Source: Apostichopus parvimensis (Eukaryota; Echinodermata; Holothuroidea; Aspidochirotida; Stichopodidae). Taken from it: a DNA stretch of 49,520 nucleotides. Both the position numbers and the translations under genes were made by a program. The notes beneath the pieces were generated by a model, which did no database searches, was not told the origin of the DNA, and saw only the letters and a program-made list of their open reading frames with translations. This document shows, piece after piece, positions 9,901 through 20,575 of the stretch; position 1 is the first letter of the stretch; every line of letters starts with the position of its first letter. The stretch covers positions 170,505 through 220,024 of the forward strand of contig KN883802.1 in NCBI GenBank assembly GCA_000934455.1, given 5' to 3'.

Positions 9901-12030
9901 CAAAAGCAAAGAAATAATAAGTGCAACAAGAGATGTATCTACATATAGGCCTATAATATCTTCTTGACCCCCTCTGGTAGGTCTACATGCAAAAGTTGTG
10001 TAATAATTATAACAGTTCACTTTTTACATTGGGCACATATTTTGTCTTACACGGGTAAGGGTATGTAGTACTAATGCGTTAAAGATAAATGTTTTACAGA
10101 ACAATGAGAAGGTAATTACAAAATGCGAAGGCATAAAGTCATGACACTCATGTATTGTATAATTCATCCCAACAATAAACATTTCTGGAAACGCCGCCGT
10201 TGGTTCAAGTTCATTTGCACAATTTTCAAGTATACAGACATTTCGTGGATAATGATTGGTAAACCCAAATTTAAGATGCCTATTGTAACGTTTACATTGC
10301 AGCAGATATCCACAGATTTAAGAATTGTGTATTGCCCCAGGTTTTGTCCGATTGGTCTTTTAACTTTAAATCATGTTGTTACGTGCTAACTTGCAATTTA
10401 TGAAGTCAACCTTTCATCGAAAAATATGGTAGCTTTAACATATTGTTCTTATACACCTTTTGAAGTACCATATATTAACGTAATTATTTTGTGTAACTTT
10501 GCATTAGTTTTTTTATATTGTGTGTACGTTATACGTTTATCGTGATCAATGCCAAACGTCCAAAAGAGACGCTTGAAGAATGACGTCAATGAGTGATACA
10601 CGAGTAACGACAATAAGCCGAACCAACAAAGATCTCAAGAATAAGACTTTGAAATGTGATCGAGATATTAACCAAATGGTAGCAATCCTTAGCCTGCAAT
10701 TGCTGTGCTTGAAAGGAAGATTAATGCTTTCAAGATGTTAAGAAACTAAATTACGTTTATATAAAATTTCGAGTTTTCTGATAAAAAGTACACCATTTCG
10801 ATTTTTGATACTTTACACTAATATATGGGCTAGGGTTACTTGAATTCCTTATCATATGTATATATATAGTTTTATTCTTTGTCCATTTATTGATATCAAA
10901 GAAGACTGTGTGATATGTTGTGGGGTCCTACTTAATTTATCGAATTTCACACAGGTCGCCGTTGCAAAAGAAACACGAAGAATGAAGATGAAGATAGAAA
11001 GAAAGATGTAGATGTAAGTTTGCTGAAAACAAAGCTTTTCATTCATGTTTTAATTACAGCTCCGCCAAAATTTATGTTTTTCTGGAAGTGCATGTAATCT
11101 CCAAAATTTTCATCATTGTGCAAGTTAAGCTTATTTGTTATACTATGGATGATACAAATTGAGCGATATTAGCAGTTGTTACTCGTCGTTTTGCATGTAT
11201 CAATGTACAATACTATGATTGAAGCAAATGCTAGAACACAGGAAAATAACTCCACAATACAGATATCGCAAATAATTTACATTTGTGATAGGAATAAAAG
11301 GTTAGAAAACTGCTTAACTACTGCAAACTGTTTAAATTTGTTTCATAATCGACGGTGGTGACTACGATGTTTTGTTATGTCGATCTGTCCTTCACATTGA
11401 GTACGTTTGTTATTAATCTCACCTTTTTTGCAGCTTAAGGATATCGATCCCTTGATCGACCCGTTCTTGAAGACACAGTTACAAATTGAAACTCCTAACG
11501 GAGAACGGAAAAAGATGTCCGCTGCATCTTTCTTCGATTCTGATGTCGAGTGGAAGAACACCAAGCGTATTCTTTTTGTAGGGGATTTTTTAACTGAAGA
11601 TTCGCCGATTGTAAAACAAGCAAATTCGAAGTGCTCCCAGGAGAACTTCGATGAAACCCTTTTTATTGTTGATATAAAGACACTAAATATCGAAGCAGAT
11701 ATTGCTAAAGAAATTCATAAACAATTACTTCCAAACAGCAAGTATTCTCTAGAAAAAGTAAATGAAATTTTATCGTTGGAAAAGTGTTGGTTGATATTAG
11801 ATGGTGGTGGTGAACCGTTGGAGCCAACGAAGCCTCCTGATTCGGAAGAAGATATTGATCCAGATAAAATTACACTATTTGATATGTTATGTAAAAATGA
11901 GAGTGGTTTGCTAAGAGTTTGGGTTACTTCTATACCTTCAGGTCCTAGTAATATTTTCAGTGATTATACGAAGATATACTTGCCGAAATTTAATGAAAAT
12001 AAATCACAGAGGTCAATTACAAATCTTTGA
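6932..12030 (+). CDS. Receptor A: signal peptide, two Ig-like domains, TM, NACHT-like cytoplasmic domain
   Basis: Six exons: 6932-6998, 7238-7546, 8722-9036, 9703-9819, 10955-11013, 11434-12030. All introns are GT-AG with phases 1,1,1,1,0; the total is 1464 nt, so 487 aa. Residues 1-22 are a signal peptide (MTANYLLGVAFFIAAALP). Residues 23-125 form a V-like Ig domain with the B-strand Cys, a Trp and a DDGSLIIKSV strand, but Val instead of the F-strand Cys (GPYTVLHF). Residues 126-230 form a second Ig-like domain opening with CX5CX2CX2C and keeping Cys...Trp...Cys. A transmembrane helix lies at about 239-266, followed by a basic then acidic linker (exon 5). Exon 6 (290-487) matches the order of a NACHT core: RILFVGD strand with no GKT; DETLFIVDI strand; ADIAKEIHKQLLP helix; Walker-B-like CWLILDGGGE (407-416); sensor-like RVWVTSIPS (450-458). 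There is no LRR, CARD or death domain. Several N-X-S/T sites lie in the ectodomain. The structure and signal/TM calls are strong. Ig homology is good and NACHT homology is inferred from motif spacing. Ligand and signalling partner are unknown. Confidence 0.85.
7564..8388 (-). mobile_element. Penelope-like retroelement 3' fragment (GIY-YIG endonuclease tail) in intron 2
   Basis: The segment is absent from intron 2 of receptor B, where GTAATGATCAT runs directly into the equivalent of 8389. The minus strand at 7994-8263 encodes a stretch with GEHFNLLNHTINDMSLQGIE followed by SRERLWIQRLRTIQPHGLN. This is the characteristic C-terminal part of the GIY-YIG endonuclease of Penelope-like elements. Downstream on that strand lies a purine/pyrimidine-biased tail (7750-7990, with a 13-base G run near 7945) and a hammerhead-like motif at 7637-7675. 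Only the 3' part remains and the reverse transcriptase is missing. Orientation is opposite to the host gene. Confidence 0.75.
7637..7675 (-). ncRNA. Hammerhead-ribozyme-like motif in the Penelope fragment
   Basis: Read on the minus strand: GCCT, then CTGAAGA (fits CUGANGA), an extra A, stem II GATCC-TGCTA-GGATC, then GAAAC, GTC and AGGC. GCCT/AGGC can form stem I, and ACGT at the third junction gives only a two-pair stem III. Hammerhead ribozymes with very short stem III are known from Penelope-like elements. The extra A between CUGANGA and stem II departs from the consensus, so activity is doubtful. Alternative: a chance hairpin in a conserved repeat tail. Confidence 0.5.
8717..8725 (+). promoter_or_regulatory. 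NAGNAG tandem splice acceptor of receptor A exon 3
   Basis: The acceptor reads TAGAAG (8719-8724). Using the first AG gives Glu-Glu-Pro-Cys at the exon start; using the second removes one Glu codon in frame. In copy B the first AG is mutated to AA (42584-42585), leaving only the downstream AG (42587-42588). Confidence 0.7.
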
Positions 12031-12409
12031 ATGCAATGAAAATACGGAAAACGAAACACTCTCCTAATGGGAACGTACACAGGATATAGTAGCTAATGTT
12101 ACATATACTATTCTCATTACGTTTGAAACAGATTTGACGAAGACAATTAACCGCCAGAGTGTTGCAATGAGCAACCAAGGTCGGAATCGGTGTTTGTCTA
12201 CTTGAATTTTTCTATTTGTAAATCATGGAGTTTAGATATTATTTTTCGTCTTCAAGTTATAGCAATCGGGAACATAAAGTAAAAATTATCGGATCCTTTT
12301 GTTAGTAGAAATGATGTGTAAACTTGTTTTAATTGAGTTTATAGAAGGATTAAGATTCCGGCCTCATCGTCAAATAATTGTCTACTACATATTACTTGGA
12401 TTAGAATCG

Positions 12410-12415
12410 AATAAA
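12410..12415 (+). terminator. Putative polyadenylation signal of receptor A
   Basis: AATAAA about 380 nt after the stop codon, followed by a T-rich stretch. The hexamer is conserved at the equivalent place in copy B (46101-46106). Confidence 0.55.
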
Positions 12416-14139
12416 AGTGCAGTTTTGTGAAATTAATGTTATATTTGAATTACAGCAGTTAATGTAGTACCTATGCAATTTGATATTGAAAATGACATCA
12501 TAACCATCAGACGAACACTACATTGAATTAGGTAAGTCACAATTACAGTATGCGTTGTATGCATTACATCTTATGTCCTGAAATTTATAGCAATATTCCG
12601 TATCAATGAGCGCTCCTTAGTACCATAGATTTAGGCTGTTCATTTTAAAAATGCCGACGGCCATTAAATCTGCATACTAGTAATTCAAAGGTCTATTACA
12701 GTGGATTCCTTACCGTATTATAAGAATAACGACATGATAAATCATGATATGTCCTACATATACTCGACATGAAGGTATATTAAACTCACATGACATTGAA
12801 TTCGTCTTTTGGCATGCAGTATTTGCAATATTCTGTTAACTATATCAAATTGATCGTATGTGCCAAAATAGTTCTCCTGTGGAAAAGAAAGAGAGAGACG
12901 GCGAGTAGACCTTCAGTGTACACGTACCACAAGTTGAATACGGCGACATGATGGGTTATTTTCTCTTCAATTTATGAATTAATACCGTAAATATAATTAG
13001 CCAAGGAAGGCGAAGTTTCCTATTATAGTTTGTGTTGACTTTTATGGAATCATGGTATCAATGGAAATGTCCTTCCTTTTTGCAAACATCCAGTTTTTTC
13101 CGAATCTGATTCGAATATGATGTTTGATTGGATTTTGACGCAGCAAAGTTGCGTGTGCAGCACAACGCCTTACGCCATTTAGAAACACTTTGGTTCCCAC
13201 TGAGTGATGTTAATAGGTTACTAGCATGCTATCTCAGGTTATTGGCAAGTTCTCGTAACACAGACGTTGCTCTGCTCAAAACTTTAATTCATGATAACTG
13301 AAATTTGTCCTGGCGGTTTACTGATGTATATACACTATAACAGTTACGTACCTCTTTAGTTGTTACGAATCTAAGGCTCCAAGCTCTTTGCATGAAGCTT
13401 TAGATAGGAAAGGGACCTTTCCATACCTCCCACGAGAATCAAATTATCCTGAGTTTTTTTAAACTGGAAACGCTAAGACACTGACTTATACTAATCGATT
13501 TGACTTTGAATATGAAGGACAATGACTATCAGAAGACGTATTAACATACAATCGTTTATCAATAGCGTTACGCCATTCACTAACGGGACAAGGAACGTTT
13601 GGCTTAAACCTAGATCATCAACACTTGTATTGATGCACCTGCACTCCTAATTTAACCGAGGATATTACACAGTGTCCACCTGAATACTGAACGTATATCA
13701 CAGAGCACCCTCTATCAGGCATCTTATCTGAACCACCAGCCTTTACCTTTCGACGAGCGAAATATGTAAGCGACTCTTGCATCAGACGGGTCCCCTGTCA
13801 AAAACAGTCTGGCACAGCAACGAACCCTGTCACTAAGTACTCTTGCATGAACCAATGTCAAACAGACTACTCGTCCTGTGACACCTTTTTTTTGGCAATC
13901 ATACTAAAGTTTGTACCATACGGCTACCGATGGGCACTGTAAGTACCTTCTGGCTAAACATGCATATGTGTATAGTATAACTACGATATACTAGGTAGCT
14001 GCTAAGTGCTTATCATCAAGTCACAATCTAACATTTTCCATTCGTCGTGTATTTTGCTTGTGGTCTAATTATATTTAAATGGTATACTTGATATGGCAAG
14101 AAGTGTTATCTACATGTTTAATGGTTTGTATGCCTTTAC
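12416..14139. other. Duplicated intergenic DNA, no gene recognised
   Basis: Collinear with about 46107-47770 in copy B. No open frame with coding character, splice signals or a recognisable family was found on either strand. The block between about 13160 and 13500 is especially similar between the copies, but with small indels not in multiples of three, which argues against coding. Confidence 0.6.
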
Positions 14140-14315
14140 TTAAAGAGGTTATGAAATGGACAGATGTTTCTTTATCATCGTATTCTGTACACTCGTTGCT
14201 TCCAATGATACCCATATTGTGTCAAACGAAGCTTGCATCCTCGAGGAATAAGCGATCAACAATTCGAGGGTAATAAAAACTTTCTAAAAATTGTTGTATT
14301 AACGGTAATGCGGCG

Positions 14316-14323
14316 TGACGTCA
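14316..14323. promoter_or_regulatory. Palindromic CRE (TGACGTCA) upstream of the THAP exon
   Basis: A perfect 8-bp cAMP-response element, 150 bp before the THAP start codon and inside the TTAA-flanked element. Together with the ETS-type CACTTCCGG at 14340-14348 it resembles a compact housekeeping-type promoter. Confidence 0.5.
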
Positions 14324-14339
14324 GTCGAGGAACTCAGCT

Positions 14340-14348
14340 CACTTCCGG
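14340..14348 (-). promoter_or_regulatory. ETS-type site (CCGGAAGTG) upstream of the THAP exon
   Basis: CACTTCCGG on the plus strand, the canonical ETS/GABP core, 17 bp after the CRE. Proximity of the two supports a real promoter rather than chance. Confidence 0.45.
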
Positions 14349-14475
14349 GACGCTATGTTTACATTCTTAAACGTCTGGGAACATAGAACATTACACTGTT
14401 GCAGTGCTTTGTAGTAATTGAGATTTGGTGTTTGGAGTTTTGTTTTTATGTAAATTTATCTCGTAACTGTTAAAT

Positions 14476-14667
14476 ATGCTGAGCCGATGTGTGGTTGCAG
14501 GTTGCTCCACCACAAGTAAAGACGGATTTCACCTGCACGCTTTTCCAAAAGATGACAGAAATCAAAGAATTTGGACACGACTCGTTCAAAACACTACACA
14601 TACACAACGTTACGAATGCTTGTGGGCCTATACTATTGCCAAATTATTTGTTATGACCATAGCATAG
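14476..14667 (+). pseudogene. THAP zinc-finger first exon, fragment captured in a transposon
   Basis: The ATG opens MLSRCVVAGCSTTSKDGFHLHAF with continuation PKDDRNQRIWTRLVQNT. This is the N-terminal half of a THAP DNA-binding domain: the C-X4-C zinc pair, the HAFPKD block and the R-x-W helix. The domain needs a distal Cys-X2-His and the AVPTIF-like box, which are not present before the stop at 14665-14667, so this is one exon or a truncated copy. No following THAP exon is evident within the element. The upstream CRE/ETS pair suggests the host gene's promoter was captured with it. It is absent from copy B because the whole element is absent there. Confidence 0.7.
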
Positions 14668-15291
14668 GCCTCCTTGATGCAGCAAATGACAATTTTTTTT
14701 ATTGGTTACCTAATATTTTACACCAAACTTAAAGCCAGTTGGTTTGAGAACAATCAATACTAGATCTGCAATTTTTCTTTTGTGGTAAAACTGGCGTTGT
14801 GTTATGATTTTACGTAACAGTTGGATGATACAATTACACGGGCTAGCCTGTTATACAACGTCTATTAGGTAGGACTAGACCTCATGTTACCACTACTAGT
14901 ACTATAGGGTTGCACTTGAACTTTACACTTTACAGAATGTCACATTTTCCTTGCACTGTAAGTAACAACATTCTAGAAGCTTCGCTACGAAGTTAAGTAG
15001 CAGGATCATCGACATTCGAGATCATTTAATCATATTATGATCTTAATAACGGTGGTTTTGTTTATGCTAACCGACCAGTTTCGGTTCTGCTCGGGGACTT
15101 CGATCGGCAGCGACGCGTCTCGGCCATCGGGATCGTTTTACAATTTTTCGAGAGGTCTCTGGTGAATACTTTGACAGCGAATTTCTGGCGTTTTAAGCCG
15201 TATTTTCGGAAACTTGTGCATGGGTGGTGTTGTAGTAATGTAGATAAACCATTCCAAGACATGAAAACCCACCACTTCATAACTTCTTTAA

Positions 15292-15978
15292 AGATATATG
15301 TATTACTTAGATCTAGAGTCAGAGAAGTTGCTTTATTCAACCATTTCCTTCTGGCAAATGATGGTAGGCGGAAGTACGGGGTAAATTAGTGTGGGTACGT
15401 CTCATCCTGTGGTCAAGGCGAGAGATGGCGAGGCGACGAGTTGCATTTGAATAATTTCTTATAAATCTATGATGTTAATGACGCATAGCTTTCGTTGATG
15501 TCGGTGTCTCTTGTTGTAATGTCACAAGGTATTTGTTGAGTTCATGAGGTAATGCATTGTGGCACTTTTTCTGTTGCTTTGAAATAATTTTTTATAATGT
15601 ATCAGTAACATGTCATTGTTCCTATGTTCAAAAGATGGCGAAACGTGGATCCGTACCCAGTTTAACGTAAAGCAATAGAGGACAAAATAAAAGTAAAAGA
15701 AAAAACAAAAACAATGAATTCCTATGGTAATAATTACATCACACGGCTTCACTTTTGATATGGACTTCAGTCCTTCTTTATTAACATTCCAAAATCAGTC
15801 AAGTTACTTTCGTGGTAGAACATTAAGGGCGATAAAGAAATAAGTAGAATAGTTCATTTATACGTATATACTGCTTATTGCACGGACATTTAATGTCAGA
15901 ACTAATGCCAGCATTTGTTGGTGAATCACTCATCAAAATAAAACATGTTTTAAATTGCATATTTGAAATATTGTACGG
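15292..15978. other. Duplicated non-coding stretch
   Basis: Collinear with about 47810-48490 in copy B. A minus-strand open frame at 15522-15752 has a partly similar counterpart at 48048-48239, ending in MHYLMNST in both. The frames are shifted by an indel near 15645/48170 and the splice-like AG before the shared part is lost in B. I do not treat it as a gene. Confidence 0.45.
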
Positions 15979-16630
15979 CTAATTAAGTCGACTTTTCATA
16001 ATAATAAATTTACTCAAACAAAAGTCTACCGGGTAAGTTTCAGACGAGACCAAAAAATATTTAATGTATTCTGTTGGTGTAACACTTGCTGCAGGAGCTG
16101 CATGAAAGGTATTACAGATTAGTGAATAATAGGATACAATAGAATTAATCATATTATTTTGACATTTAGCTTCAACGGTTAACCACATTGAAAAGTGACA
16201 AGTCAGAGAGTAAGTGCTAAACGGGGGGGGGGGTGTGTTCTTTCTCAACAACCTCTTTTGTGCAAAAAACAAACGAACTTAAATGGATTCCTTGTTTCGA
16301 TTCATACTATATTTTCCACGAGTGGTCCTATTATTTGGTATGGAACATTAATCTTAACATACAATTGTTTTAAAGCAAAAGTACTTGACTGGCGTTAGTT
16401 TCCAAGTATCTCTCAAAGTACAAGTTTAGCAATACTATTTATAGGCCCTTTCATAGTCAACTAATATATATCTATGAGTACGCAATGAAGTAGTTACTTT
16501 CCAATTTAAAGTTGAATAGACTACATGAACTTTACCATACATAATATGATTACGTATGATAAACTTTACCTACCCATGTTGGTATATGTATTCCTAAAGC
16601 TTCAAGCCCATCAAACTGAAGTGACGCCAT
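15979..16630 (-). CDS. Putative short minus-strand gene (copy A), two exons
   Basis: Exon 1 is 16630-16570. It starts at an ATG in CAAGATGGCG, which is both a good Kozak context and a YY1-type initiator element, and encodes MASLQFDGLEALGIHIPTW. It ends at a GTAAAG donor in phase 1. A compatible acceptor (TTCATGCAG) at 16098-16099 opens a 119-nt exon (16097-15979) in the right frame, beginning APAASVTPTEYIKYF and ending at a stop, for a total of 59 aa. No family is recognised and there is no signal peptide. In copy B exon 1 is well kept (49184-49124), but the second exon hits a stop after about 12 codons, so the second exon or its extent may be wrong. Confidence 0.35.
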
Positions 16631-16999
16631 CTTGACCTCAGAATGCTTGGCTTTCATAAACTGAAGAACAGTTCGATGAATTTCTTAACTGAACAAAATT
16701 ACTATAATTTACTTGCGCTTTAAATGCAAACTACGTCTTTCTGCAATATTGTGTGAATCTTAAAAGATTGCTATGTGATTGGTGAGTATATCGCCATTAG
16801 TATTCCCGTTATTTGAGAAAATTGAGAGATGAACATTGCGTTTGTTTCTCACCCGACTCCGATCAATAAATCCGATAAAGGTGTACAAGTTTTTTGTTAT
16901 CTAGTACCCTTTTCAAACAATAACAACATTGCAAGATATGCAACTGACATCCTAAAACAAACGGAGAGATGGGGAACAAGTGATTAATTTCGTTGATCA

Positions 17000-19740
17000 A
17001 ATTTGTTAATTGATATTTAGCACATTTTCCCCGACAGAATCGAAAGTATCTTTTTCGGAAATGTTGCTGCATTTAAGAACTGTAGCAAACCTACCGAATA
17101 TAAGTCAATCAAAATAAGGTTGCAATTAAGCAACCATATCTTAAATTGAATTGTCAAATGCGTCTACAAAATAACTTATATTAATAAATCCTTTTCAAAT
17201 GTCTTTCATATCATTTTAGCCACTATTTTAGTAGCAAATCTAAAAGACCAACAATTTTTACAAATGACAAAGTGGGGTTGGTTGATTAATTAGTGAACAG
17301 ATGATATATTAGAAACTCAAAACATCGGGAAAACCTATATGCTGCATTAAATCATACGGGTCTTTAAGTCAAAAAACAAGAAAATCAAACAACCAATTAA
17401 CTTTTTTGCTTGTGTGTACTTTGTTACCAGGTGTATTCCATTATTTTTACATAGCTTAGATCAAGTGAATTATATATTTAAATATAGCCTACCGATGCTT
17501 ATGCAGTCACACAATACGGTTAAACGATAAACTCCTTCATTGCTGTAACATGAAACAAAATCAAATAGATTACTACACCCGATGCTTAACCTTCTTCCCC
17601 CAGAAGTCGGCCAGTGCAGCACCTGGCGTATAGTAATGTTTAACTATATAACTTTGTTATAAATCTGAACCAGCACGAATGACAACACTCCTGGAAATTC
17701 GTAAGACAAGCTTAAATCTGTAGTACTTTAATGACAACCGTGTCATGTTTTATCACATTGGAAACCCCGTTTTAAGAGTGTAACTCGTACTCGCAAGTAA
17801 TTAGAAGGTACACTTATTAACATATTTATGATTTAGAAGGCGTTTAATTAATACAGTTTGTTTTCAATGACTAGTTTTGATTTAATTCCTGGGGTAAACT
17901 TAATAGTTATACACCCATTGGTTGAAAATAACTAAACAAGACGATTATTAAGTCAGAGAAAATACATTAACGGAATGCAAGGCTTTGTAAATCTGGGTGT
18001 ATTCTGATCCAATTTGTATTGTTACTTCTCAACACGTATGACTTTGGATGCTAATACAGTTTTATCAACATTAAAAATAAAAATTAACAAAGTATACAGA
18101 ACGACTAAGTCATCAGCCTAATAATTACTCTAAAACACTCATGAATTAAAGTGTATGTAGCAAAGCTCTAAAAGTTTCTAATTGTAAACTGGTTTATTTC
18201 GTCAATTGAAATGGTTACATTAACATGCCGAATATGAAGTAAATGTTTTACAAAGTTCATATAATGTGAAACAGCCGAAAGGAAATTATGAAATGTAAGT
18301 AAACACTTATTACTTAATAAAGGTACTCGCATTAACTTGACATGTGATTTGTAATATCAACATGTGACTTTCCTTTATATCATCAAGGCATTTATAAGAA
18401 GCCAAGATTAAGAAAAATTAAAGTGATAAAGTTCCAACGACGTTAGTGTTTGGGGGTTAATATGTGTTTTGAGCATTGAAATGATTATTTTATTGTTTCC
18501 TTTCTTCAAAAATCGATGCGTCCAGTGACGTATATAAGGTACGGCAGTTATGGCACGTGCCCTGGTCGCCACTTGAAGGGGCGCCACTGAGCAGGCCTCG
18601 ACAAATATTGACTTATATTATTTTTAGCAGATATTATGATAAAGTTAACTTATCTAACAGATGGGTGTCAGATGCTTGAACATGGGCTCATTTTCAGTGC
18701 TTGCCATAATTATTATATCTTTAAAATATTTCTCTTTTAAGATGAAATCTATGTCCTCCTTTTTTCCGCATTTTTCCTTTCTCATTCTTTTTATCTTCTT
18801 CACCGACATGAGTACTTAGTAAGCAATTTCTTGTGAGCAATAATTATGCCTCTTTTTTCTTTTGGCAACCTCCTCCCCCTTAGTTCGTTGGTTCTTTGTT
18901 ATTGGTTCTTTGTTAAATTTGTCATGAATTTACTGCATGATCACTTGTTGCACAGAAACTTGTAAGCTTACTTTCTTGTGATTGAGGTATAAGTTCAAAT
19001 GGTTGCACTGCTTTGTGTAAATTATCTTCAACACAACCCTTAGATTATTGATAAATCCTCTTGAAGGTGTTACCTGCCACCTGGAATGTAGTCTATGTTG
19101 TTGCTGAAATTGTGACAAGTAGACTACCGTCTTCACAACTGTATTGTTCATTTTTCTATGTTACTAATTATAGTAACTATAATCTTCAAAATACTTTTCA
19201 TTCTGTAAGGTGTGTAAATGACTTGACAATTACCCCTCCGATTTCTCACTTGATTTATCCAGTGTGGTATACCATATTGCTGAGTCAAACTGAGGACTCT
19301 GCTATGAAAATAACATTGTATATATGTTTGCAGTTTATTCTTATCTATCTATATATATATATCACAACCATCCCTGTAATTAAAAATTGTCATTAGAAAT
19401 AAATTACAAACAAATTAAGCAGTACAAAAGTCTTATCCTCTAACAGTTTGTGCAAGTAGATTTTGGAGCAGATATTCTGTTCATATGGGAAAGTCTCTGT
19501 CAACCTCTTTAATACCCTTGGTTGCAAAAAACATGAGGTCAGTTGATTTGCAGTACTTTGAATGTTTGGTACAATCTATTTGTAATGATTACCGCTGTAA
19601 TATCTGCATGCTCTCTTCAAGATTGTTTTGCAGTCAATAGCCTTAGCTGCCTATCAAAGTAAGCATATACAATTAGCAGGAGGCTCCGCTGGTAAGTGGG
19701 AACTTTCATCTCTTACTACACAAATTGTGGTAGTGTGATA
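17000..19740. other. AT-rich intergenic DNA without recognisable genes
   Basis: No open frame with coding character. Open frames such as 18930-19151 (minus) and 19061-19396 (plus) overlap each other and look random. The only structured piece is a GC-rich patch at about 18520-18605, listed separately. The segment beyond 16970 cannot be compared with copy B because the window ends. Confidence 0.55.
18520..18605. mobile_element. Possible DNA-transposon end (GC-rich, CAGTGACGTA...)
   Basis: A GC-rich patch in AT-rich surroundings starts CCAGTGACGTATATAAGG and contains near-palindromic GGTCGCCA / GGGGCGCCA words. It resembles the CAGTGGCGTAGC-type termini of hAT-like elements. The other end was not found, so this is tentative. 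Confidence 0.25.
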
Positions 19741-19741
19741 C

Positions 19742-20574
19742 CGAACGAAGCATGATGCATTTTGCAATGAGTGATGAACTTTTATCTTTCCCTGATGAAT
19801 CATTGAAATTTGACAAGGTGCATGTGGGTGGAGGATTTGAAAAAAAAACGTCTGTCAAATCTAGAAGCAACAGGTGCCGTGCGAGAATCCTTGGCTTTGG
19901 CCGTAGGGTCGCTCCTTTCGACCGGCATGTACACACTGCCTATGTCTACTAATGAGGCCCAAAAGCCCCTACTAAAGAATCTACGGATGATCTTAAATGC
20001 CATACTTGTATTATTCTTTATAAATTAGCATAGGAATTTTAGCTAGCGCCACCATTTTTCATACCATCTAATTTTTGAGGTTGTAACTGTGCCTTTGACT
20101 AAGTGTAAGTATACTTTTCTTCTATTAGTTCTGCAACTCAATGGACTAACATTGTAATGTAAATTTAACAAGCTACCAATACTGAGATACGCAGTAGCCC
20201 TCGCTATTTTGACACGAAACTTGGACGAAGTACGTTTCATTATTTGGACAGTGTTTTTTTCATTTCAGGAAAAAAGGCTCCAAGAATTACGCCTTGAAAT
20301 AAGCTTGATGCGTCTTAATAAGAAAAAAAATCCAATAAGAAGATACTTTCAAAAGGAAAGTCACATAAGGAAGAACCTAGTCACGAAAAAACAAACAAGG
20401 AGCCGATTGATCAGCTCTCAACCCCAGTCCCCTTGTATTGAGACTGTGACTTTTTACTCGTCGTTAGGTGTGTATCACAATTCCCCTAGAAACATGATGC
20501 TGCACATGGTGGTTGTGGTTGATACAGTGAAATACATTTCGCCAAACAAGGGGGAAAACGTTCGTTTTAGCTGA
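19742..20574 (+). other. Unidentified open-frame region, possibly transposon-derived
   Basis: Plus-strand frames at 19752-19952, 19810-20028 and 20209-20574 (121 codons) are open. The last follows a good acceptor (TTTTCATTTCAG at about 20269) and continues EKRLQELRLEISLMRLNKKK, a basic amphipathic stretch of the kind found at the C-terminus of Myb/MADF-type transposon proteins. I recognise no domain and cannot join the frames. It could be decayed mobile DNA. Confidence 0.25.
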
Positions 20575-20575
20575 G

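Larger units (their letters stand above)
14144..15287. mobile_element. TTAA-flanked 1.14-kb non-autonomous DNA transposon (piggyBac-type target) carrying a THAP exon
   Basis: Copy B has the empty site ACTTAAAGATATATG (near 47807). In copy A this is split by 1144 bp, with TTAA repeated at both ends (14140-14143 and 15288-15291). The ends are inverted repeats: AGAGGTTATGAAATGG at the left, and AGAAGTTATGAAGTGG as the reverse complement of the right end (2 mismatches in 16). A TTAA target duplication is the hallmark of the piggyBac superfamily, although the terminal bases are not the classic CCY. The interior encodes no transposase. It contains a CRE, an ETS-type site and a THAP first exon. P-element/THAP9-type transposons also start with a THAP domain but make 8-bp duplications, so that alternative fits less well. 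Confidence 0.8.
1..16970. repeat. Segmental duplication, copy A (left edge cut)
   Basis: Base 1 onward matches 36672 onward in the same orientation, continuing collinearly (with insertions and deletions) to about 16970, which matches the right edge of the window at 49520. Shared anchors include the start words around 20-60/36690-36725, all six receptor exons, the block after the gene (12031-14140) and the minus-strand exon at 16570-16630. Copy A is about 4 kb longer. It carries extra blocks at about 330-2915, 7564-8388 and 14144-15287, plus a local tandem duplication at 4895-6335. Its left boundary lies outside the window. Confidence 0.93.

Noticed and set aside
10123..10389. 88-codon plus-strand open frame in intron 4 of receptor A
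   Set aside because: The equivalent region in copy B (44110-44250) has large indels that destroy the frame; it is intronic.
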